Below are positions 52,777 to 64,000 of a DNA stretch of 64,000 nucleotides, one piece after another. The notes beneath the pieces were generated by a model. It searched no databases. It had not been told where the DNA came from and was given only the letters and a program-made list of their open reading frames with translations. The first letter of the stretch is position 1. Each line of letters starts with the position of its first letter. The stretch covers positions 41,664,001 to 41,728,000 of the forward strand of contig NC_060060.1 of the NCBI RefSeq assembly GCF_020283565.1, in the 5' to 3' direction. Source of the stretch: Trifolium pratense. Lineage: Eukaryota > Streptophyta > Magnoliopsida > Fabales > Fabaceae. Made by a program: the position numbers and the translations under genes.

Positions 52777-55700
52777 TTAAGAAGATTCTGTGTCTACATA
52801 AGGTGAATGTTCCTCCATTTCTGAGCCAGAATTTGTTGGTACTCGATTGGGATACTGTTGCATCACCAAAACTGATGCTGTTGTGGGGAAATCTTGGGAT
52901 GCCAACAAGCCCCCAATAGGTCCTAGTTCCGAGCACTCGCTTCTTTCCAGAGCACAGACCAATTGACCGGTTGGCCTTATACCAACAAGAAACAGATTGC
53001 AGGAATTAAACTTGCGTATAGTAGCGACTGTTTCTATAGCATCTTTTACTATTTTTTCTTCGTAGATAATGGAGTCATCACTTTCTGTTTTCAGCTTAAA
53101 TTCCGCAAGGAATTCCTCATCCTCTGAGATTGAATTACTGCTAGAAGAGTCTCCAATGTCAACTGTCGTAATCTCACCTGCAATATTAGGCTCCACTAAG
53201 AAGCGAGTAACCACTAATCGTATTCCAGGGTGCTCGGCCATACGAGCTGCATAAGCAAGAGCTTCGCGGTCATCACCACCACCAAAGAAAAGAACAGCAA
53301 TGCAAACGGAAACATTACTTGCAGGCACATGACATCTACCACCAAGCCCGCGATCAACAAAAATTCCAACTGAGCATGGTGCATGCTCAAGTACCCTTTT
53401 GTTTACATATCGAAAATCATTTCTTATAATATCTACTGAACCATCTAATCTATGTTGCATATGAAATGGGAGAATGATGATTGCAGCTCTCTTTCTTTCA
53501 GCAGTTGCACATATGTCTTCATGAATGTTAGCTATTGAGGAGATTGCTATCATTGGCCGGATATACACTTGGCTTAGTTTCTGGTAAGCCTCAAACGCCA
53601 CAAGAACATGGACAGAATCTCCACAGCGACCTTTATTCCAAAACGGCAACCCATTTTCTCTAACCTTCTGTACCATTAATATTGATGAGGACCTCTCGCA
53701 AAATTCTTTAAGGTGCATAGCATACACACGAAGTGCGTCATGCTTCCTGATTCCTCTTGAAGTCTCAATCAAATTTATCATTGACGGAATATTCCTTGAA
53801 CCATGGAAACAGGCAAGAATCCTCAGTTGGCTGTCTGCATTTTTCCTTTCGATTGTTCTGTATTTGTAATCAGATTTTCTTGCCTTCCTCTTATACGCAG
53901 CCAGCACAAGAGGAGTGGTCATGAAGGTAGTAAAGAGAGCCATAAGAACCATGATTGCAAAGGTTTGATCATTCAAAACCTACAAATTCATACATCAAAT
54001 ATTCATCACGATGATTGATAGGTCATGAATATGCACCATATTAAACTATGGCAAATGCTAAATGGTGCCCCCGGGACACTCTTTAAGCCCTTAAATAGTA
54101 AGTTTTTTATAGAATTTTTATGGAAATGCGTAAAGTCAACGCATTGGAAATTGGAGTGTTTAATTTTTTGAATAAAAAGTTTCTTTTAATGGAATGCTTA
54201 AAGAGTGCCCCGGGGGCACTCGTTAGCAAGACCCTTAAACTATTTATAGGAATAATGAGAGCAAGAAAATAAAATCAAATACCTTTCTATCTTTACCGAT
54301 GTTGAGGACAATTAGTTCGACCAAGCCTTTACTGTTCATCAAGAATCCAAGCACTAAAGACTCATTAAAAGGCACTTTACATAAAAGAGAGACTACAATA
54401 GTTCCAACAATCTTCCCAAAACAAGCTGTAAATGTAACGAAAACTAGAAGACCCCATGATTGCAGCCCCTGAATGGTGGCTACGTCGGTTTTCAATCCAC
54501 TAGACACAAAATAGAGTGGGAGCAAGAGACCAGACACAAGATCCTCTATTTTCTCCACGAGAGCACCAGCAAATGGTCCATCTTTTGGAATCAAAATTCC
54601 AAAAACGAATGCGCCAAACATGGCATGAATTCCAATAGTATCAGTGACAAACCCAGCAGCCAGAACAGCAGCTAATGTAGCACATATGTATAACTCATTG
54701 ACTGGCTCACCTTCATGGCACTGTTGTGCCATCCATTTGAAAATTGGAAGGGCAATGAGGATTGAACAAACGACAAAACCACACCCACTTAGGAAAACCC
54801 ACAATGACACAAATGGAGATTGGCTATTGCCTGATAAGGCAACAGCCAGAGCAAGAAGAACCCAGGCTGCTACATCATTAACCGCTGCAGCCGACATAGC
54901 CATTCTGCCGACACCAGTGGTTAGAAGTTTTAACTCGGCCAAAATACGGGCTAATACAGGAAACGCAGTTATAGACAGAGCAACTCCCATATATACGAGA
55001 AACGCAGAAGTATTTACACCTTTAGCAATCGTTGCTTGCAGTACAAATGATGAACCAATTCCTAGTGCAAACGGTAAGCTTATTCCGGCAATAGCAATTG
55101 CAAGGACTCGACCTCCAGTTTTTCGCAGAGATTTAGGATCTAACTCTATGCCGGCTAAAAATAGAAAGAATATAAGGCCAAGGTTTGCTAGAGTATCTAA
55201 TACTGTAAGACTCTTGGGTGGGAAAACTGCATGCAGATAGCTTTTATTCCGTCCAAGAGCTGATGGCCCGAGTAGTATTCCTCCCTGATATCAATAAGCA
55301 ATCTTAACACACAACTAAAAACCCTTCTATTTCCTATTCAAGCTTACATCTAAATGTGGATTTAATGAAGTGCTAAGTGTGTTTAAATTCTTCGCGGCAT
55401 AGAAAGCGGTTCTGCAAACATTGTAATTCTAATTTCTCTTACACATGTGCATAATTTGTTATGTATATCAGCATATTTCACTAACATCTATTTCTGATTT
55501 AAGAATATTGAATTGTTTATAGTCATATTATATTCTAGATCGAAAATTTGACTAAACATTAGACTTTGTTTCGAGTTTGGACAAGTGGAACACGGTGTGG
55601 ACTGAAAGCTGTGAAATTATATACAAATAGAACACTAAAGTCTCTTATTTTTGTGGATTGTATGCCGAGTTTTAGATTAAGCAAATACTTAAACAAAAAC

Positions 55701-55915
55701 AAAAAAGAACTTACAACAATCTCTGCAATAACTCGCGGTTGCCTTAAAGGTTTTAGAAGATAAGCCAATCCCCTTGTGACTACAAGAACAAGGCATATCT
55801 GCAAAATAGCCAAGGGAAGTGCAAAATCAAGAGGGTTATCTCCTTGAAATACACCATTAGATGTGGACTGCATCGGTGGTGAGCAAACATTTCCAGAAGT
55901 GGTGTTGGAAGTCAT
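52777..55915 (-). CDS. CHX18: Cation/H+ antiporter, CHX18-like, tandem copy A
   Basis: Exons: 55915-55715, 55284-54283, 53979-52777 (201, 1002 and 1203 nt), giving 801 aa. CPA2-family monovalent cation/proton exchanger of endomembranes or plasma membrane. The N-terminal two thirds is the Na/H-exchanger domain with about 12 membrane helices. It contains [20 protein letters not shown], the ND pair in [10 protein letters not shown] (about 203-204), and [15 protein letters not shown] before the last splice. The C-terminal third is a soluble domain with two USP-like regions ([51 protein letters not shown]). The N-terminus ([23 protein letters not shown]) matches CHX18 and neighbours CHX16-20. The reading frame is intact. 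Intron 2 carries a MITE absent from copy B. Confidence 0.94.
54050..54234. mobile_element. 185-bp Mutator-type MITE in intron 2 of CHX copy A
   Basis: Inverted ends are GGCAAATGCTAAATGGTGCC on the left and, read inward from the right, GGGTCTTGCTAACGAGTGCC, followed on both sides by CCCGGG(A/G)CACTCTTTAAGC. A perfect 9-bp target duplication, TTAAACTAT, lies at 54041-54049 and 54235-54243. The matching intron of copy B (59900-59976) has the empty site, ATTAAACTAAATAGG. Confidence 0.9.
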
Positions 55916-56522
55916 TTCGACAGCGCGAATTTCACCTAAAAACAGTGGATCCGCCTAAATTAAGACTTGAAAAAATACTCAATGACAACATGCAAGCTCA
56001 AATAACCATGCAAACACATATCCAAACATAACATGTTGTTACTCACACACAAACATGAACAACTCACAAGTCACAACTTTGTTCTATAATAATAATAATA
56101 CAATAAAACTAACATAACTGAATCTGTTAGTATCTCTAAGATGCAAGCAAGCACATATCCAAAATAACATGTCACTCACTCACACAAAAGCATATGAACA
56201 ACTCTGTTCTGCAATACAATAAAAGGTATGAAGCACGGACACCTAAACAGAAACTAACACGTCCACACCGATAACAATTTAAGAAAATGACATAATTAAG
56301 TATAATTATAACTGAATCTGTTAGTACTATTAATGAATATAAATAGAACTAGGCGGTTATTAATTTTCTTACTTTGTAGTAGTGGTAGTGCAATGCAGAA
56401 GAGAAATAAGAAAATACTAGGAACAAGATATATTGAATCAGAATCAGTGGCAAACTCAGAAATGTTATACCTGCGAGACAAGGGTGTGTGTAGTATTTAT
56501 TTATACAGTACTTGATTTGGTA

Positions 56523-56550
56523 AGCATAGCATAGCATAGCATAGCATAGC
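56523..56550. repeat. AGCAT pentanucleotide tandem repeat upstream of CHX copy A
   Basis: Five to six perfect AGCAT units lie about 610 bp upstream of the start codon of copy A. No such array is seen at the corresponding place before copy B. Confidence 0.9.
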
Positions 56551-57916
56551 TACTTTCCTTTGAAGTTTGAACCTTTAAGTCGGTTTCTGGGACCACACCG
56601 CCGGAAACCCTCATAAAGGGCAATAATAAATAAATGAATACTCCCTCCAAAGTCCATACTTTTTTTTTTGGTACAAAAAGTCCATACATTTTACTAGAGA
56701 CAAATGAAATTTTTTTTGTTAAATTTTCCACCGTCATATAGCACTAATTAAATTGAAAAATGTTGATTAACAAGTATTCATGGCATTAAGAAATTAAATA
56801 TAGTAAAATTTATTTCAAATTTATGTAATCAATTCTTTAAAAGTGTAAAAAGTGATATAAGTGGAGTGAGACTCGATATCAATGTCCTCATTATCCGCTT
56901 CACACTCTTATTTTAAAATCGAAAAAAACTCAAACTCAAATTCAGTCAAATCAAGTTTTCCCCGTCAAAATCAGGCGGAACTGACAAGTACCCGTAGACA
57001 TGAATTGTTTTATTTATTTTTTTTATTACAAAGAGGGCTAAAGCCCGGACATGTTTTAGAAAACATGTAGAACACATAAAAGCAAGCTTCGATCCCAACT
57101 TAATATATTTAAGTTTAAATATATTTTAGTTCTTATAAAATGAAAAACTTTTAAGTTTAATTCTTACTTGAATTTTTATGGTTTTATTAGCAAAAAATAT
57201 ATTATACTTTTAGTTTTTATAAAATTTTCTTGCTGTTTTAGTCTTTGCAAAAAATTTTTTTTTTTTAGTTACATTTATTCCTTTAAAATTTTGAAACTTT
57301 CGTACATATTTAGAAGTTAGAACAATATAAAAAAATAAATTTACTAAAATTTAGAAATTTGAGCTGAATTAAATGTTTTAACCGTAAAATTTGAAGATAA
57401 AAATAACAAAAAATATGGGTTAGAAACTAAATTTTGAACTAATTCATAGCAAATGAACTCTCTATATTCTAACACATATACTATTGATTTAGTGATCATT
57501 TAAAATTTTGTAGAGACCCAAAGATTCGGTCTATAACTTTTTTTTTTTGTTTTGATGCATCTATAATTTTTTTTATATAGTAATATTCGGTCTATAATTT
57601 AAGTAAGTGAGTTGATACATTATTTAATATTTTACTTACGTTCCATATTCACTAAAAATAAAGTTATATGTCCCACCATCTATATTTTAAATGAGTAAAC
57701 TCCTAAATAATCTAAGAAGTGGGAGAATTAGGTACTCAGCTCAGGTATCCCACTGTGGTGGAGGATGTGGCAATGGCATTAAGAGAGTCATGATGGATCC
57801 CTTTATAGTATTGATTGAATCATCATCGGTTCATATGTGCTTCTTCCAATTCAATTCAAAAACAATATTTTTAAAGAGATCAAGTCATTCATTTTAACTC
57901 GTTCATTTGCGCGGTT

Positions 57917-58020
57917 TAACCGATAATTCAATACTATTGAGTTGATAACCGAATTTTCTAATGATTGAGATTTCACTAGAAAATTCGGTTATCAACTCAA
58001 TGGTATTGAATTACCAGTTA
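57917..58020. repeat. Hairpin with 44-bp arms and 16-nt loop
   Basis: The left arm (57917-57960) begins TAACCGATAATTCAATACTA and the right arm (57977-58020) ends with the near-complement TGGTATTGAATTACCAGTTA. The inner part, GTTGATAACCGAATTTTCTA against TAGAAAATTCGGTTATCAAC, is perfect. Only a few mismatches occur overall. Confidence 0.85.
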
Positions 58021-58218
58021 ATCCTTTTATATGTGTGTGTGTGTGGAGCTAGACTCCAATACGAATTCAATACAGTTGCAGCTCCAGTCAAATTAGTTAG
58101 TGCTATCTGAAACCAACAGTCTCCTATAATGCCAATAGTCTCCTATAAAATGCGAGATTCTTAAAATGAACAATTGTGACGAAAAGAAGAAGAAATGTTA
58201 GTTAGAGATGACGCACTT

Positions 58219-58345
58219 TTAAAATTATACGGCTGCATCAGTTTTAATACCACCGGCACCAACTGTGCGCATGATGTATGGCCGCATCAGTTTGAACACC
58301 ACCTCCGCCAATTGTCACACCAGTTTTACCAAAGATATCGAATTA
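58219..58345. repeat. Short tandem unit in CHX copy B 3' flank, single in copy A flank
   Basis: GGCTGCATCAGTTTTAATAC at about 58232 and GGCCGCATCAGTTTGAACAC at about 58281 are copies spaced 49 bp apart, followed by ACACCAGTTTTACCAAAGAT. The flank of copy A has one unit (GGCTGCATCAGTTTGGAAAC near 52293) followed by the same tail. Confidence 0.75.
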
Positions 58346-58696
58346 AGTCCCTTAATAACCCTAACTGTAATTCCCAAATGCCAAACATTGTTGCTCTGAA
58401 GTCTGAACTAGAAACTTGTTTAAAAACATATCAGAAACATACCTCTAAAACAAATGTACCAATATAAGCCAAAGTATTTATATAAACCAACAAAACTAAA
58501 CTTTTAAGTAGACAAAACAGAATTTCAAGACATTATGACAAACTAAAAAAACAAAATATAATCATCATAACAACAAAAATAGAGTATCAATATACAATTC
58601 AATAGACTTTCTTATTTATGTATAATTGGGTCTAATGCATGTTAGAATACTTATTCCCACCCGTGTGAGTTCTGCAACAATATTATAACAGAATAG

Positions 58697-61423
58697 TTAG
58701 ACAGATTCTGTGTCTACATCGTGTGAATGTTCCTCCATTACTGGGCCTAAATTCGTCGGCGCCCCATTGTGATACTGTTGCATCACCAAAACTGATGCTG
58801 TTGTGGGGAAATCTTGGGATGCCAACAAATCACCAACAGGTCCTAGTTCCAGGCAGTCGCTTCTTTCCAGAGCACAGGCTAATTCACCGGTTGGCCTTAG
58901 ACCCACAAGAAACAGATTGCAAGAATTAAACTCACGGATAGCAGCAACTGTTTCTGCAGCATCTTTTACAATTTTCTCTTCATAGATAACGGATTCATCA
59001 CTGGCCGTTTTCAGCTTAAATTCCGCAAGGAATTCCTCATCCTCTGAGATTGATTTACCGCTAGATGATTCTCCAACGTCAACTTTGGTAATCTCCCCTA
59101 AAATATTAGTGTCCACTAAGAAACGAATAACCACTAATTTTATGCCAGGGTGCTCAGCCATACGAGCTCCATAAGCAAGAGCTTCACGGTCATCACCACC
59201 GCCAAAGAAAAGCACAGAAACACAATAAGAAACATTACTTGCAGACACATGACATGTACCACCAAGCCCGCGATCAACAAAAATTCCAACCGAGCACGGT
59301 GCATGCTCGAGTACCCTTTTGTTAACAAATCGAAAATCATTTCTTGTAATGTCAAGTGAACCGTCTAATCTTTGTTGCTTATGAAATGGGAGAATGATGA
59401 TTGCGGCTCTCTTTCTTTCAGCGGTTGCACATATGTCTTCATGAATGTCAGCTACTGAGGAGATTGCTACCATTGGACGGACACAAACTTGGCTTAGTTT
59501 TTGGTAAGCCTCAAATGCCACAATAACATGGTCAGAATTTGCACGGTGACCTTTATTCCAAAACGGCAATCCGTTTTTTCTTACCTTTTGTACCATTAGT
59601 ATTGACGAGGACCTCTCGGAAAATTCTTTAAGGTGCATTGAATACACACAAAGTGCATCACGCTTCTTTATTCCTCTTGAAGTCTCAATCAAATTTATCA
59701 CCGATGGAATATTCCTTGCACCGTGGAAACAAACAAGAATCCTCAATTGGCTGTCTGAAATTTTCCTTTCGATTGTTTTGTATTTGTAATCAAATATTCC
59801 TGCTTTCCTCTTGTACACAGCCATCACAAGAGGAGTGGTCATGAAAGTAGTAACGAGAGCCATGAGAACCATAATGGCAAAGGTTTGATCATTCAAAACC
59901 TGCAAATCCATACATCAAATATCCATCACCATATTAAACTAAATAGGGAATTGTGAGAGCAAGAAAATTCAAATACCTTTCTATCTTTACCGATGTTGAG
60001 GACAATTAATTCAACCAAGCCTTTACTATTCATCAAGAATCCAAGCACTACAGACTCATTAAAAGACACTTTACATAAAAGAGACACTACAATAGTCCCA
60101 ACAATCTTCCCAAAACAAGCAGTAAATGTAACGAAAACTAGAAGACCCCATGACTGCAGCCCCTGAATGGTGGCTACATCAGTCTTCAATCCACTTGACA
60201 CAAAATAGAGTGGTAGCAATAAACCAGACACAAGATCCTCAATTTTCTCCACAAGAGCGCCGGAAAATGGTCCATCTTTCGGAATCAGAATTCCAAAAAC
60301 AAACGCGCCAAACATGGCATGAATTCCAATAGCATCTGTGACAAACCCAGCAGCCAGAACAGCAGCTAATGTAGAACATATGTACAACTCATCGACTGGC
60401 TCACCTTCATGGCATTGTTGAGCCATCCATTTGAAAATTGGAAGGACAATGAGGATTGAAAAAACGACAAAAACAATCCCACTTAAAAAGACCCACAATG
60501 ACACTAATGGAGATTGGGTATTTCCTGATAAGGCAACAGCCAGAGCAAGAAGAATCCAGGCAGCTACATCATTAACTGCTGCAGCCGACATGGCCATTTG
60601 TCCGACACTGGTGGTTAGAAGTTTTAACTCAGCCAAAATACGGGCTAATACAGGAAATGCAGTTATAGACAGAGCAACTCCCATGTATACGAGAAATGCA
60701 GAAGTATTTACATCTTTGGCAATTGTTTCTTTCAGAACAAATGATGAACCAATCCCTAGTGCAAAGGGTAAGCTTATTCCGACCATAGCAATTGCAAGGA
60801 CTCGTCCTCCAGTTTGCCGAAGAGATTTGGGATCTAACTCTATGCCTGCTAAAAATAGAAAGAATATAAGGCCAAGGTTTGCTAGAGTATCTAATACTGG
60901 AAGACTCTTGGGTGGGAAAACTGCATGTAGATAGCTTTTATTCCGTCCAAGTGCTGATGGCCCAAGTAGTATTCCTCCCTGTCAATAAGCAGTCACGACA
61001 CATGTTATAATCAAAAAGTAATTTGTAAGCTCTCCCTCCCTTCCAAAACAAAATATATACACTAATAACCCTTCCTCTCAGTATAGAAAGTGATTGTGCA
61101 AACAATGCTATTCTAATATAATTATGTGCAAATTTTGGAACATGTATATTTCTCTAGCATCTATGCTGATTCAAGGACAATGAATTGTTTATAATCATTG
61201 TAAGTGGAACAAAAGAACTTACAACAATCTCTGCAATAACTCGCGGTTGCCTTAAAGGTTTTAGAAGATAAGCCAATCCCCTTGTGACTACAAGAACAAG
61301 GCATATCTGTAAAATAGCCAAGGGAAGTGCATAATCAAGAGGGTGATCTCCCTGAAATACACCGTTAGATGTGGACTTCATTGGCGACGGGCAAACATTT
61401 CCAGATGTAGTATTCGAAGTCAT
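58697..61423 (-). CDS. CHX18: Cation/H+ antiporter, CHX18-like, tandem copy B
   Basis: Exons: 61423-61223, 60978-59977, 59899-58697. Their lengths (201, 1002, 1203 nt) are identical to copy A, giving 801 aa. The exchanger domain and USP-like tail are complete, including [25 protein letters not shown] and [15 protein letters not shown]. Visible differences from copy A include [13 protein letters not shown] for [29 protein letters not shown] for [16 protein letters not shown], and [13 protein letters not shown] versus SPYVDTESS ends. Most changes are conservative and no frame is broken, so both copies look functional. Introns are short (244 and 77 nt), shorter than in copy A. Which copy is the ancestor cannot be told from the window. 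Confidence 0.94.
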
Positions 61424-62968
61424 TTCGACAGCGCAAATTCCACTGCTAAACAGTGGACACGCCTAAGTTCTTCCTGCAGAAAGAAATAAATGTTTTCCAG
61501 ACATCAGAAACTGATAAAATCAAAACCTGGAAATACTCAATGACAACAAGCAAGCAAGCTTAAAAGATAACACATCACTCACACTCAAACATGAACAACT
61601 GTTCTGCAAAGCTAACTTAGCTGATTATGTCACTGTTGAAACAGTTGAGAGATCTATAACAAACTTAAACTAACTTAACTGTTTGATTCAACTTTTTAAA
61701 AATCTAAAAAAAAAAAATCAAACATCAAAATTTTATTTTGTCATGTAGTCTAAAATTTTACTTAAGGTGAATAACGAATCTCAGGTTCCTACATAAAAAA
61801 TGTGATGTCTTTACCAATTGAGTTAAACTCACGCATCAGAAACATGAGAATTTTTATACTATTAAAATAAGTATATGACTAGAATAAAAATATATTTGGT
61901 TAGATTATTATATATTGTGAAATAAAATAAACAATAATTAATGGTATGATTCGGTTTTCAGGTGATTGGTTTGATTGAGTTGGTTCTATTTAGACACAAA
62001 ATGGAAGAAAATAACCGAACCAATTGGATTCATAGGTAACCTATGATAGGTTATTGGTATGGGTTGTTATACCATATTCTTATCTTAGAAGGTAAATTAT
62101 AAAATGCATGATTATTTTACCTAAAATACGGTATGAAACATTTGATTGATTAATCGTATAATAAACACACACGGGTTACATTAGTAACTGAAGTTGACGA
62201 AATTAAAGGTTGTAGAAAAAGAGGCGCAAAATTACAACTGATTTGTTAGTGAGAAAGCTTAGAAATAGAACTATAGTATACCTACCTGTTTAGTTTAATG
62301 TGAATGATGTTCGGTGAAAGAAGAAGATTTGAATGGTTATAGTTTTATTTATAGGAACGGGATCTTCCAGTTCACAGAATGAATGAATGAATCGCAAACT
62401 CAGTGAGTACAGTAATAATAATGTTTAAAAAACAGAACAACTTTTCCTCTCAAATTGACTTCCGGGACCACATGCCGCCGAACCAGTAGATTTAGGACTT
62501 GATGCTCTCCCAAATTATGAATTTTTCTGTCCTCTATTTTTATATTTATTGCAATTTTTACCTTAAATATTGTGATTTTTGACATCATAAAAGGTGATTT
62601 ATGGTCGGTAGATTTACTAAATTGATTTATTGTCTTCGACATTGAATGTAAAGATGAAATATCATGTTTGAAATCAAAATTCAGCTTTTTTTATATTACA
62701 AGTCGTCATTTTTAAGGGAAAAAACAAAAATAAAATACGAGTTATGATCAAAATTACAACAAATGTGAAAATAGAGGCCAAAAAGATTCGATTTTAAAAT
62801 AGAGTAACTATTTTCATAAGTTTGATAAAATAGAGGGACAAAAAATGCGATTAAACTTAAATTTTATTGTGTTTAAAATTTTAAAGATGTTCTTAAGCAT
62901 GACATATATAAGAGGTAAGAGACTCAACAAAAAGTAAATACGTTTTAAATACTACTATTATATACTTA

Positions 62969-63192
62969 CTCCGTCCTTATTATAAGTATTTTTTCAAAGA
63001 TAAAATTTGTTTTTAAACATAAGTCTCTTATCAATTTTCTAGACACATTTATTATTATTTTTCTAAACATAACTATACTTTGCATTAGAATATGAACAGC
63101 CAACTATAAATACATTTTTTCACAAAGGACAATTTAGTAATAATTGTAATATTTAAACTTCAAAATGAGACTTATTTCAAGGGAGGAGAGAG
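62969..63192. mobile_element. Degenerate Stowaway-like MITE
   Basis: The left end CTCCGTCCTTATTATAAGTA is preceded by TA. The right end, read inward, CTCTCTCCTCCCTTGAAATAAG, is followed by TA. The match is imperfect but the spacing and TA flanks suit the family. Confidence 0.5.
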
Positions 63193-63410
63193 TAATAGAA
63201 AACGTTGTTAGAAACTTCAAAATCTTAAAAATTTACTATCATTGTGTGTTATATGTGTTGTTATGTCATTTGCTTAACGATAATCAATCCCACTATAAGT
63301 CACATTGTCATCTTAATTTTTTATTTTTAAATGAGTAAATCTAAAGTGGTAACATGGTCTCATGCTTTGATGGAATGGGCCCATGAAAATGAACCATTGA
63401 TTTATTATTG

Positions 63411-63665
63411 GAAAATTTCTCATCCCACTACCCACTTTTTCACCACACCTTTGGAAATTCCATTTTTGTCCTTGGTTAAAAAATTCGGAACGCGTTTTCT
63501 GAATTTTTTAGTTCAAATTTGGAAAAAATTCGGAAAACACATTCCGAAGTTGTTTTTTAAGGCAAAAAAAATTCAGAAAACGCGTTCCGAATTTTTTTAC
63601 CAAAGGCAAAAATGGAATTTTCAGGAGTGTGGTGAGAAAGTGGGTAGGTGGGATGAGAAATTTTC
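63411..63665. mobile_element. 255-bp inverted-repeat MITE, copy 2, with perfect 9-bp target duplication
   Basis: It has the same ends as 23351-23604 (GAAAATTTCTCATCCCAC and its complement). The flanks TTATTATTG at 63402-63410 and 63666-63674 are an exact 9-bp direct repeat, the mark of Mutator-type transposition. The central part is inverted relative to copy 1. Confidence 0.9.
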
Positions 63666-64000
63666 TTATTATTGGCATATATGCTAAAGGTATTTAATGG
63701 TAGATAGCTAAACCAACCAAGCTACGATGGAAAGTATAGTTTGTAACTTTGTATGTTTATTGATAACGTAAACGTCAAGTTAACACTAAAGTTGGGCAAC
63801 TTGTGCGGTTCTTTTCTTCATTTTTATTATTTTTTGTTTTGTTATTTGTTGGATCAAGAGTTGAATCTAGTCTAAATTTCAGATCCTTTCTTTCACATTA
63901 CAAAGGAAGAGATGAGAAAATTGAAAGATAAAAGAAGAGATAAAGAGGATGAAGAGAGTGAAAGAAAGAGATGGAAAGGGACGACGAACATTTTTAAATA

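Larger units (their letters stand above)
55916..58696. other. Region between the two CHX copies
   Basis: Bases 55916-56620 are the leader and promoter of copy A. TTCTGGGACCACACCGCCGG near 56582 has a counterpart upstream of copy B near 62460. A six-fold AGCAT pentamer lies at 56523-56550. A dispersed repeat is near 56228-56310, and a one-sided Stowaway-like ACTCCCTCC near 56640. Bases 57110-57300 are T-rich low complexity. A hairpin is at 57917-58020 and a (GT)n run near 58031-58045. Bases 58220-58696 are copy B's 3' flank. No gene is seen. Confidence 0.5.
61424..64000. other. Right-hand intergenic region
   Basis: Bases 61424-62480 are the leader and promoter side of CHX copy B, with a possible minus-strand SINE near 61761-61836 (GAGTTTAACTCAATTGGTAA on that strand). 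Degenerate Stowaway-like ends (ACTCCGTCC near 62968, GAGAGAGTA near 63187) bracket about 225 bp. The inverted-repeat MITE copy 2 is at 63411-63665. Bases 63900-63990 are purine-rich (GAGAAAA, GAAGAGATAAAGAGGATGAA). No gene is recognised. Confidence 0.5.

Noticed and set aside
54644..55240. Long plus-strand ORF (198 aa), with a matching 167-aa ORF at 60431-60934
   Set aside because: Both lie antisense to exon 2 of the two CHX genes. Their similarity follows from the conserved coding strand; there is no start context or family match.

Overview
The window is plant nuclear DNA, almost certainly from a papilionoid legume; Medicago is my best guess (inference). It is AT-rich. Genes have many short exons with GT-AG introns and there are no bacterial signals. 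The spaces between genes and many introns hold small plant transposons: Mutator-type MITEs, Stowaway-like MITEs, tRNA-derived SINEs and a decayed Ty3/gypsy fragment.

Layout, left to right. (1) 1-1002 (+): 3' end of a CC-NBS-LRR resistance gene. (2) 3419-11705 (-): 16-exon PIAL-type SUMO ligase, 861 aa. (3) 13552-19030 (+): 14-exon RBOHF-type NADPH oxidase, 923 aa. (4) 21501-22097 (+): single-exon LEA_2/NHL protein. (5) 27206-29212 (-): two-exon MAKR protein, 400 aa. (6) 32952-38590 (-): 16-exon DAA1-like AAA ATPase, 828 aa. (7) 40018-44496 (-): 8-exon CPK3-like calcium-dependent protein kinase, 525 aa. (8) 46991-51218 (-): 11-exon chloroplast PAM71/GDT1-like transporter, 362 aa. (9) 52777-55915 and 58697-61423 (-): tandem pair of CHX18-like cation/H+ antiporters, each 801 aa with identical exon lengths. 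I built the splice models by hand. Each complete multi-exon model sums to a multiple of three and reads through as one family protein.

The strongest whole-window signal is gene order. Six families (RBOHF, LEA_2, MAKR2, DAA1, PAM71, CHX) lie in the same order as I recall from Arabidopsis chromosome 1, At1g64060 to At1g64170. The other two (PIAL2, CPK3) sit next to CHX18 and CHX17 on Arabidopsis chromosomes 5 and 4. The window therefore looks like one little-fractionated copy of an ancestral block whose pieces are scattered in Arabidopsis.

Functionally it links calcium and ROS signalling (RBOHF with EF-hands, a CDPK, an NHL protein, an NLR), receptor-kinase regulation (MAKR), ion homeostasis (two CHX, one plastid Mn/Ca transporter) and SUMO signalling. 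I see no clearly new biological system. The more unusual items are four E2F-like motifs just upstream of RBOHF, long hairpins (one inside the MAKR intron), a 1.1-kb palindromic Mutator-like element with tandem subrepeats in each arm, and a MITE insertion that separates the two CHX copies.
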